Shown here: positions 57,579 through 64,000 of the stretch, in pieces
Layout of the letters: every line of letters starts with the position of its first letter
How positions within the stretch are numbered: the stretch's first letter is position 1
Source of the DNA: VFMC01 sp039796935
Lineage (GTDB): Bacteria; Actinomycetota; Acidimicrobiia; Acidimicrobiales; Ilumatobacteraceae
Direction of reading: 5' to 3'
Length of the DNA: 64,000 bases
Assembly: GCA_039796935.1 (NCBI GenBank)
Contig: JBDKIV010000317.1
Coordinates: 1-64,000, forward strand
Notes under the pieces: model-generated
Databases searched by the model: none
What the model was told of the DNA's origin: nothing
The model's input: the letters and a program-made list of their open reading frames with translations, nothing else
Program-made: the position numbers and the translations under genes

Positions 57579-58574
57579 ATGGAACTGCCCGACTATCACG
57601 ACCTGCCCCGCCGTGCCGGACTGCCCGCGAGTTGGGGGTTGTGGGGTGATGACGGTGATGTGCTGGGTCTGCTGAATCTGCTGACACCCGAGCGCATCGT
57701 GGACGCTGCGCGGCTGGTGCAGCGCGGGGCGGTGTTCGCCTTGAACTGGGACATGCGGCTCCCCGATCCGCCGTTGTTCGGCCGAGCGCCGTTCGAGCAC
57801 GAGGTGACGGGTGGGTCGACGGGCACGAGCCACGACGATGTCCTGCATGGCTGGAACACGCAGTCGTCGTCGCAGTGGGACGGGTTCCGACACATCCGCA
57901 ATCACGCTGCGCTCGCCGACGAGGACGGCACGGGTCACTTCGGTGGTGTGCACGACGACGCGCACGGCATCGACCACTGGGCGCGTCGCGGCATCGTCGG
58001 TCGGGCGGTCCTGGCCGACATCGGTCGGTGGCGGGCGGCGGTGGGTCGGCCCCTCGCCTACGACCGGTCCGATCCGATCGAGCCCGACGAGATCGCCGAG
58101 TGTCTGGCTGCGCAGGGGACCGAGTTGCGCCAGGGTGACGTGTTGCTGCTGCGCACGGGATGGGTCGGCTGGTACGAGCAGCAGCCGGCCTCGGTGCGCG
58201 TCCGCCTCGCCGATCCGTCGACGTTCGCTGCACCGGGGTTGCGCAGCGGCGAGCACCTGGCAGAGGTGCTGTGGAACCTGCACATCTCGGCCATCGGTTG
58301 CGACAACCCTGCGGTCGAGGTGTGGCCGCCAGGTTCTGCCACCTCACCCGAGGCCGAGGCCGAGGCGCGAGCCGACCGCCGTCGGCTCCACGAGATCTTC
58401 ACCCACACGTTGCTGCTGCCCATGCTGGGCCTGCCGCTCGGCGAGATGTGGGACCTCGAGGCGCTGGCGGACGACTGCGCCGTCGACGGTCGCTACGAGT
58501 GCTTCTTCACGTCGGCTCCGCTCCGCCTGCCCTCGGGGGTGGCCAGCCCGCCCAACGCCATCGCGATCAAGTGA
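57579..58574 (+). CDS. Cyclase family protein (kynurenine formamidase-like metal hydrolase)
   Basis: A 331-residue member of the cyclase/KynB-like family. SQWDGFRHI stands where relatives have the metal-binding H-x-G-T-H-x-D, as in the longer subgroup that reads Q-W-D-G. HDDAHGIDHWARRGIVGRAV, GTELRQGDVLLLRTGW and NLHISAIGCDNPAVEVWP follow. Such enzymes hydrolyse N-formylkynurenine or lactones and amides; no kynurenine genes are nearby, so the substrate is open. TACGGT (57565-57570) is 8 bases before the ATG. Confidence 0.82.
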   Translation: MELPDYHDLPRRAGLPASWGLWGDDGDVLGLLNLLTPERIVDAARLVQRGAVFALNWDMRLPDPPLFGRAPFEHEVTGGSTGTSHDDVLHGWNTQSSSQWDGFRHIRNHAALADEDGTGHFGGVHDDAHGIDHWARRGIVGRAVLADIGRWRAAVGRPLAYDRSDPIEPDEIAECLAAQGTELRQGDVLLLRTGWVGWYEQQPASVRVRLADPSTFAAPGLRSGEHLAEVLWNLHISAIGCDNPAVEVWPPGSATSPEAEAEARADRRRLHEIFTHTLLLPMLGLPLGEMWDLEALADDCAVDGRYECFFTSAPLRLPSGVASPPNAIAIK

Positions 58575-58627
58575 GCGCCGCGCCGGGTAGCGGCGCCTCC
58601 GGTTGTGCCGGGCTACCGTCGTCGGTC

Positions 58628-59476
58628 ATGGGGCACACGGTGGGTTCGGGTGATGGGGTTCTGGCGGGGACCAGTGCGCTGGTCACCGGCGGCGGCAGCG
58701 GGATCGGTCTCGGGGTGGCGAAGCACCTGGTTCGTGACGGTGCGGCCGTCGTGCTCGCCGGGAGGACGCAGGCTCGCCTCGATGCCGGTGCGGCATCGAT
58801 CGCGGCCTCGTACCCGGATGCTGCAGTTCGGACCGTCGTCTGCGACGTGACCGACGCCGACCAGGTCGAGGCTGCGTGTGCGGTGGCCGACCAGATCGGC
58901 CGGTTCACCATGTGTGTCGCCAACGCCGGCTTCGGCTCGGCGTCGCCGTTCCACCTCACGTCGCTCGACGAGTGGAACGCCGTGCTCGGCACGAACCTGA
59001 CGGGCGCCTTCATCACGATGCAGCGTTCGGTGGGTCGACTCGTGGCCAACGGTGGAGGGGCGATCGTCGCGGTCAGTTCGATCGCTGCCCCGTTGACGCA
59101 TCGTTTCATGACGCCGTACTGCGTCAGCAAGGCCGGCCTCGAGATGCTCGTTCGTCAGGTGGCCGACGAGTTGGGCCATGCCGGTGTGCGTGCCAACGCC
59201 GTTCGGCCGGGCCTGGTGCCGACGGATGCCTCGACGATGTTGATGACGACCGAGGTGATCCATGCCGATTACCTGGCGCAGATGCCGCTCGCCCGCACCG
59301 GCACCGACGACGACGTGCCGGCATTGGTCCGCTTCCTGCTCGGCCCCGAGAGCGGCTGGATCACGGGGCAGTGCATCGGTGTCGACGGTGGGCACGCCTT
59401 GCGTCGCGGTCCCGACCTGACGCCGGTGATGGAGGCGGTGCTCGGTGCCGACGCCCGGCTCCACCCGCCCTCCTGA
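58628..59476 (+). CDS. Short-chain dehydrogenase/reductase
   Basis: A 282-residue classical SDR. ALVTGGGSGIGLGVAKHLV is the cofactor motif (G-x-x-x-G-x-G), CDVTDADQV the adenine-site Asp, VANAGFGS the N-A-G motif, IVAVSSIAAP the catalytic Ser and YCVSKAGLEMLVRQVADEL the Y-x-x-x-K pair. It is an oxidoreductase of unknown substrate, with an N-terminal extension of about 12 residues. TACCGT (58614-58619) is 8 bases before the ATG. Confidence 0.88.
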   Translation: MGHTVGSGDGVLAGTSALVTGGGSGIGLGVAKHLVRDGAAVVLAGRTQARLDAGAASIAASYPDAAVRTVVCDVTDADQVEAACAVADQIGRFTMCVANAGFGSASPFHLTSLDEWNAVLGTNLTGAFITMQRSVGRLVANGGGAIVAVSSIAAPLTHRFMTPYCVSKAGLEMLVRQVADELGHAGVRANAVRPGLVPTDASTMLMTTEVIHADYLAQMPLARTGTDDDVPALVRFLLGPESGWITGQCIGVDGGHALRRGPDLTPVMEAVLGADARLHPPS

Positions 59477-59500
59477 GGCTGGCGGCCGTCGACCGGCCGT

Positions 59501-60184
59501 TCACGACCCGGCGCGCCGCCACATCACGCGCGGCGTCGCGAGGATCATGGCGATGTCCGAGCCGAGTGTCGTCGGTGGTGACTCGTCGTCGAAGCAGTCG
59601 TGCAGGTGCGCCCCGTCGTTGCGTCGTCCGAGTTGCCAGGCGCCGGTGATCCCCGGCCGCTGCCCGTGACGAGGGTGCGTCCGCAACAGCCGTGCATCGA
59701 CGATCTCGGCGAGCTCGGGGCGCGGGCCGACCATGCTCATGTCGCCGCGCACGACGTTGAACAGTTGCGGCAACTCGTCGAGGCAGCTCCGGCGGAGGGC
59801 TCGACCGAGTGTGGTGTGGCGAGGATCGTCGGCCGACTTGTGGGTCATCCGCCGGTCGGGGTGGTCGATCCGGCACTCGAAGCGTCGGCGGTCGGCGAGC
59901 ATGGTCCGAACCTTGAACATCGTGAAGTCGCGTCCGTGCAGCCCGGTTCGGCGCTGCCGGAGGATCACGCCGGGTCCGAGCGACATCCGCGCGAGCGCCA
60001 TGACGGCCAGCATGAGTGGTGCGAGGACGACGATGAGCGTTGCCGCCACCGCAAGATCGACGAGCCGCTTCCCGTGGCGCTCGTACCAGGTCGGTGCGGT
60101 CGCCGGGTCCGGCGCGACGAGCGGGTGATGGGGCCGGATGTCGGCGATCTCGACACGGTGTTCGTGGTCGGCGAGGGTGATCAT
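59501..60184 (-). CDS. Bacterial sugar transferase (ExoY/WcaJ-type undecaprenyl-phosphate glycosyl-1-phosphate transferase)
   Basis: A 227-residue membrane enzyme. One hydrophobic segment (DLAVAATLIVVLAPLMLAVM) is followed by the catalytic domain: PGVILRQRRTGLHGRDFTMF, KVRTM, TTLGRALRRSCLDELPQLF, NVVRGDMSMVGPRPEL and RPGITGAWQL. It transfers a sugar 1-phosphate to undecaprenyl phosphate to begin exopolysaccharide or O-unit synthesis. No other polysaccharide genes are seen here. GGGAGGA at 4 bases upstream selects ATG 60184 over the upstream ATG 60232. Confidence 0.9.
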   Translation of the reverse strand: MITLADHEHRVEIADIRPHHPLVAPDPATAPTWYERHGKRLVDLAVAATLIVVLAPLMLAVMALARMSLGPGVILRQRRTGLHGRDFTMFKVRTMLADRRRFECRIDHPDRRMTHKSADDPRHTTLGRALRRSCLDELPQLFNVVRGDMSMVGPRPELAEIVDARLLRTHPRHGQRPGITGAWQLGRRNDGAHLHDCFDDESPPTTLGSDIAMILATPRVMWRRAGS

Positions 60185-60311
60185 GTCGTCCTCCCGATCT
60201 GACGGCAGTACGGGCTGCCCCGAGTGGGTCATGATGCCGCAGCGACGAGCTGCTTCACGGCAAGGTTCCGGCAAGAACGGGGCAACCGGTCGCTGCGCGT
60301 AGCCTGCGGTC

Positions 60312-63300
60312 GTGCATGACGATCGGGTCCTCGTCGAGAAGCGCATCGAGCGCGAGTTGTGGCAACGGGTGCTCCCGCACCTGTACCGCGAGCGGATACC
60401 GATGTCGGTCGAGGCGTGGACGGCGCCAGGAGAGCCGGTGCCGTACGACCATGCCGTGCGGCAGTCGTTCGAGCCGTTCGCCGTCGGTGCGCGGTGGGGC
60501 CGGCCCTGGTCGACCACATGGTTCCGGCTGACGGGTGACGTGCCTGCGGCGTGGGAAGGGGCCGACGTCGAGGCGGTGATCGACCTCGGGTACGGGGCGA
60601 GGCACGCCGGGTTCCAGGCGGAAGGTCTCGTGTGGGCCGACGGGGCCCCGTTGCAGGGTGTGCACCCGAGGCGTCAGGGTGTTCCGTTGCCGGGCGCGCC
60701 GGCGGGTGGGCTGACCCTGTTGGTCGAGGCCGCTGCCAACCCGATGCTCGGCGCGGGCTTCAGGCCGACGCCGCTCGGGTCGCTCGAGACGGCGGGTGAT
60801 GCCCTGCTCTACCGGTTGGTGTGCGCCGATCTGGCCGTGCTCGATCGCGAGGTCTTCGGGCTGTGTCTCGATGTCGAGGTCCTGTTGGGCGTGATGCAGT
60901 CGTTGTCGCTCGACGATCCGCGTCGCCACCGTCTGCTCCGCCAGCTCGAGGGTGCCTTCGACGCGATCGACGTCGATCGCGTGGCGGCCACGGCACGCTC
61001 GGCCCGCGACGGTCTCGCGCCTGCGCTGGCGCTTCCGGCTCGTGCCAGTTCGATGCGGGTGGTCGGTGTGGGCCACGCCCACATCGACACGGCCTGGTTG
61101 TGGCCGCTGCGAGAGACGGTGCGCAAGTGCGCACGGACGTTCGCGTCGGCCGTGCGGTTGATGGACGACTATCCCGACTACCGGTTCGTGTGCAGCCAGG
61201 CGGTGCAGTACCGGTGGATGGAGGATCGCTATCCGGCGTTGTTCGAGCGGATCCGCGACAAGGTGGCCGCCGGACAGTTCGTGCCGGTCGGCGGTATGTG
61301 GGTCGAGGCCGACATGAACCTGCCGGGCGGTGAGAGCCTGGCGAGACAGCTGGTCCACGGTCAGCGGTACTTCGAGTCGAGGTTCGGTGCGAGGTGCACC
61401 GAGGTGTGGATCCCTGACGTCTTTGGTTATCCGGCGTCGATGCCGCAGCTGTACCGGGCGGCAGGGTGCGACCGGTTCGTCACCCAGAAGCTCAGCTGGA
61501 ACAAGCAGAACCGCTTCCCGCACAACACGTTCTGGTGGGAAGGCATCGACGGGAGCCGTGTCCTCACGCACTTCCCACCGGTCGACACCTACAACGCCGA
61601 GGTCACCGGAGTCGAGATGGCCTTCAGCGAGCGGAACTTCCGTGACCACGGCTGGAGCGACTGGGCGCTCATGCCCTTCGGGCACGGCAACGGTGGCGGT
61701 GGTCCGACACGCGAGATGCTCGAGCGGGCCCGGCGGATGCGCGACCTCGACGGGTCGCCCCGGGTTGGGCTGGGCACGACCGAGGAGTTCTTCGGTCATC
61801 TCGACGCCGAAGTGGCTGCCGGTGCGCCGGTGCCGGTGTGGCGGGGAGAGCTGTACTTCGAGATGCACCGTGGCACGCTCACCAGCCAGATCGAGACCAA
61901 GGTCGGCAATCGACGGTGCGAGCGGCTGTTGCGAGAGGCCGAGCTGTGGTGGGCCGCCGGTGGCGCGGTGCCGAGCGAGGTCGCGTCCGAGCTGGACGAG
62001 CTGTGGAAGGACGTGCTGGTGCAGCAGTTCCACGACATCCTCCCGGGGTCGTCGATCGCATGGGTGCACGACGACGCCGAGCGCGAGCACTCGCGGGTCG
62101 CAGAACGTCTCGAGGGGTTGATCGCCGAGGCCTTCGAACGGCTGGGCGTGTCGGCCGTCGTTGCGAATGCAACGGCGCACGATCGGGTCGAGGTGATCGA
62201 GATCGACGGTGACGCCGTTCCCGTGAGAGCCCCGGCATTCGGCATCGGTCTGCTCGATCCGGCCGAACCGGTCGTCATCGACGACGTGGTGGTGACGACC
62301 GAGCACTCGATGGCCAACGGTCACCTCGCGGTGCAGTGGGACCTCGAGGGCACGGTCGTGTCGGTCATCGACGTCGAGCGCGGCCGCGAGTTGTTGCCGT
62401 CCGGTCGGCGGATCGAGTTCGAACTCGCAGCCGACCACCCGGTCGAGTACGACGCCTGGGATCTCGAGTCGTGGACTCACCGACTCGGCACGCCGATCGG
62501 CGGGGTCGAACGGGTGGTGCTCGTCGAGCGAGGTCCACTGCTCGCCAGGTTGCAGGTCGAACGGCGATTCGGTGTGCACGGCGCATCCACGATGACGACG
62601 ACGTACACGCTGCGCGCCGGGAGCGCACGGCTCGACATCGACATCGAGGTCGATTGGCACGAACACGAGCAGTTGCTGTCGTTGATGGTGCCGCTCGATG
62701 TCCGTGCCGACGAGGCGACGTGCGACATCCAGTTCGGCACCGTTCGGCGGCCGACGCATCCGAGCAGCTCGTGGGACGCTGCCAAGTTCGAGGTGTGCGC
62801 CCACCGGTTCGTCGATCTCGCCGAGCCGAACTTCGGTGTGGCCGTGCTCAACGACGGCCGGTTCGGTCACGGTCTGTTCGACGGTGGTGTGCGGGTCTCG
62901 CTGCTGAGGGCCGCGCGGTTCCCCGACCCCGATGCCGACCAGGGGCGGCACCGGGTGACGGCGGCCGTGTTGGCCCACGGTGCCGGGTTGCACGACGTGC
63001 TGCGTGCGGCAGAAGAGCTCGAGGTGCCGCTGCGGCACGTCGTGGGCCGAGCCGGCGGCGTGTCACCGGTCGAGCTGCCCATGCCCGTCGTGTCGATCGA
63101 TCATCCCGGTGTGCAGGTGAGTGCCGTCAAGCGCGCCGACGACGGGAGCGGGCACCTGGTGGTCCGCCTGTACGAGGCGTGCGGTGACCGGTGCCGCGTT
63201 GCGGTTCGTGTGCCGTCCGGGGTGAAGGCCGCGCAGCGGTGCACGTTGCTCGAGGACGAGATCGAAGCACTCGACGTGGCCGACGGGTTCGTGTCGCTGG

Positions 63301-63347
63301 CGTTGCGCCCGTTCGAGTTGGTGACGCTGCGTCTCGTCGCGTCCTAG
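60312..63347 (+). CDS. Alpha-mannosidase, glycoside hydrolase family 38
   Basis: A 1011-residue GH38 enzyme. VGVGHAHIDTAWLWPLRE holds zinc ligands, and WIPDVFGYPASMPQLYRAAG contains the nucleophile Asp369. LSWNKQNRFPHNTFWWEGID, LMPFGHGNGGGGPT (zinc His) and QQFHDILPGSSIAWVH are family-specific. It is an exo-acting enzyme that removes alpha-linked mannose; a signal peptide is absent, so it is likely cytoplasmic. The C-terminal half forms the beta-sandwich domains. GTG 60312 lies 6 bases after TAGCCT (60300-60305). Confidence 0.92.
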   Translation: MHDDRVLVEKRIERELWQRVLPHLYRERIPMSVEAWTAPGEPVPYDHAVRQSFEPFAVGARWGRPWSTTWFRLTGDVPAAWEGADVEAVIDLGYGARHAGFQAEGLVWADGAPLQGVHPRRQGVPLPGAPAGGLTLLVEAAANPMLGAGFRPTPLGSLETAGDALLYRLVCADLAVLDREVFGLCLDVEVLLGVMQSLSLDDPRRHRLLRQLEGAFDAIDVDRVAATARSARDGLAPALALPARASSMRVVGVGHAHIDTAWLWPLRETVRKCARTFASAVRLMDDYPDYRFVCSQAVQYRWMEDRYPALFERIRDKVAAGQFVPVGGMWVEADMNLPGGESLARQLVHGQRYFESRFGARCTEVWIPDVFGYPASMPQLYRAAGCDRFVTQKLSWNKQNRFPHNTFWWEGIDGSRVLTHFPPVDTYNAEVTGVEMAFSERNFRDHGWSDWALMPFGHGNGGGGPTREMLERARRMRDLDGSPRVGLGTTEEFFGHLDAEVAAGAPVPVWRGELYFEMHRGTLTSQIETKVGNRRCERLLREAELWWAAGGAVPSEVASELDELWKDVLVQQFHDILPGSSIAWVHDDAEREHSRVAERLEGLIAEAFERLGVSAVVANATAHDRVEVIEIDGDAVPVRAPAFGIGLLDPAEPVVIDDVVVTTEHSMANGHLAVQWDLEGTVVSVIDVERGRELLPSGRRIEFELAADHPVEYDAWDLESWTHRLGTPIGGVERVVLVERGPLLARLQVERRFGVHGASTMTTTYTLRAGSARLDIDIEVDWHEHEQLLSLMVPLDVRADEATCDIQFGTVRRPTHPSSSWDAAKFEVCAHRFVDLAEPNFGVAVLNDGRFGHGLFDGGVRVSLLRAARFPDPDADQGRHRVTAAVLAHGAGLHDVLRAAEELEVPLRHVVGRAGGVSPVELPMPVVSIDHPGVQVSAVKRADDGSGHLVVRLYEACGDRCRVAVRVPSGVKAAQRCTLLEDEIEALDVADGFVSLALRPFELVTLRLVAS

Positions 63348-63365
63348 AGGCCGCCGCTGGCGGTG

Positions 63366-64000
63366 CTACTGCAGCCCGAGGTGTCGCATCGCGACCCCGG
63401 CGTAGATGGCCGTGCCGTCGACCATGGCGCTCTCGTCGAAGTACACGCGGTTCGAGTGATTCGGCGCGGCTTTCGAGAGGTCGCGATCGAGGGGTGTGCC
63501 GCCGATGAACATCATCGTGCCGGGCACCTCTTCGATCACGTAGCTGAAGTCCTCGGCGCCCATCACCGGGTTGGGCAGTCGGATCACGTGGTCGGCGCCG
63601 ATCAGGTCGCGCGCGACGCCCATGCTGAAGTCGGTGAAGTCGGCGCCGTTGACGGTGACCGGGTAGCCGAGGGTCACGTCGATCTCGACGTCGGCCTCGT
63701 GGGCCGCTGCGACGCCTTCGGCGACCCGACGGATGGCATCGTGCACTCGGGCCCGGGTGCGTTCGCTGAGGGCGCGGATGGTGCCCTGGATCTCTGCGGT
63801 CTCGGGGATCACGTTGGTGGTGGTGCCCGCCACGATCTTGGTGACCGTCACGATGGTCGGGTCGAACACGTCGAAGCGACGCGTCACCATGGTCTGGAGG
63901 GCTTGGACGATCTCGCAGGCGATCGGGATCGGGTCGAGCGCGCGGTGGGGCTCGCTGCCGTGCCCGCCGCGGCCGGTGACGCGGATGAGCATCGTGTCGC
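63366..64000 (-). CDS. M20 family peptidase/amidohydrolase, N-terminus beyond the window
   Basis: The reading frame runs past the right edge; about 210 C-terminal residues are visible. VTGRGGHGSEPHRALDPIPI begins the dimerisation domain, TNVIPETAEIQGTIRALSE follows, and VMGAEDFSYVIEEVPGTMMF and PNHSNRVYFDE contain the C-terminal metal ligands of HipO/AmhX-type amidohydrolases. It probably hydrolyses N-acyl amino acids or similar amides. It converges with the mannosidase gene, 18 bp apart. An internal ATG at 63992 is not the true start. Confidence 0.88.
   Translation of the reverse strand, partial: DTMLIRVTGRGGHGSEPHRALDPIPIACEIVQALQTMVTRRFDVFDPTIVTVTKIVAGTTTNVIPETAEIQGTIRALSERTRARVHDAIRRVAEGVAAAHEADVEIDVTLGYPVTVNGADFTDFSMGVARDLIGADHVIRLPNPVMGAEDFSYVIEEVPGTMMFIGGTPLDRDLSKAAPNHSNRVYFDESAMVDGTAIYAGVAMRHLGLQ

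Noticed and set aside
60255..63038. Minus-strand open frame of 927 codons
   Set aside because: It is the antisense shadow of the GH38 mannosidase, which has the full set of family motifs.

Overview
The window is a GC-rich, densely packed bacterial chromosome segment. I place it in the Actinobacteria, most likely an Acidimicrobiia (Ilumatobacter-like) lineage. The supports are a WhiB-type iron-sulfur regulator, a mycothiol-type glycosyltransferase (MshA) followed by a YbjN protein, an acyl-CoA carboxylase epsilon-like subunit, the Rex-hemA-hemC-hemD-hemB-hemL order, and many genes whose start codon lies 6-10 bases after a TANNNT box, as in leaderless transcripts. The lineage below phylum is inference. 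No rRNA, tRNA, CRISPR array or prophage was seen.

Layout. 1-11650 holds core metabolism and replication: a truncated prepilin peptidase, an RlmI-like methyltransferase, methylmalonyl-CoA epimerase plus crotonyl-CoA carboxylase/reductase, a secreted GH18 protein, a thiolase, recR-dnaX, a CopC-CopD copper protein and an ATP-dependent DNA ligase. 11700-15840 is an accessory island: an IS110-family relic eroded by internal deletions, an ISAzo13-family relic on the other strand, then three lower-GC orphan genes (a secreted protein, a lipoprotein and a GNAT-acyl carrier protein fusion). 15939-34170 is mainly metabolism and transport: carboxylase beta and epsilon subunits, a CoA-transferase, a copper-type PepSY/PCu(A)C pair, MsrA, an aminotransferase/omega-amidase/cytidine deaminase operon, a PlsC-PsuG-methyltransferase run, a Nei-type glycosylase, a zinc-type ABC importer and a DUF35/thiolase pair. 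34400-41500 is regulatory: a sigma factor, a WhiB protein, a MoaD-like protein with an extra Cys-Arg tail, a protein carrying the RsiG cyclic-di-GMP signature, and an XRE regulator. 41500-47000 has mshA, proC, a SAM hydroxide adenosyltransferase, an unannotated structured RNA candidate and a 27-residue membrane microprotein. 47000-57000 is the Rex/heme cluster, interrupted by two unrelated secreted or membrane genes. 57000-64000 has a cyclase, an SDR, a sugar transferase, an alpha-mannosidase and a truncated M20 peptidase.

How they fit. CCR, epimerase, thiolase and the biotin-dependent carboxylase beta subunit are consistent with an ethylmalonyl-CoA type route for C2 assimilation or with propionyl/methylmalonyl-CoA metabolism. 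Rex, sitting on a clear Rex operator, probably ties heme synthesis to NADH/NAD+ balance. PepSY, PCu(A)C, CopCD and the Znu-type importer handle metals. The most notable features are the RsiG-like protein, the GNAT-ACP fusion, two candidate noncoding RNAs, the pervasive leaderless-start signature, and short tandem repeats of 11 or 14 bp that begin at stop codons in several unrelated genes.
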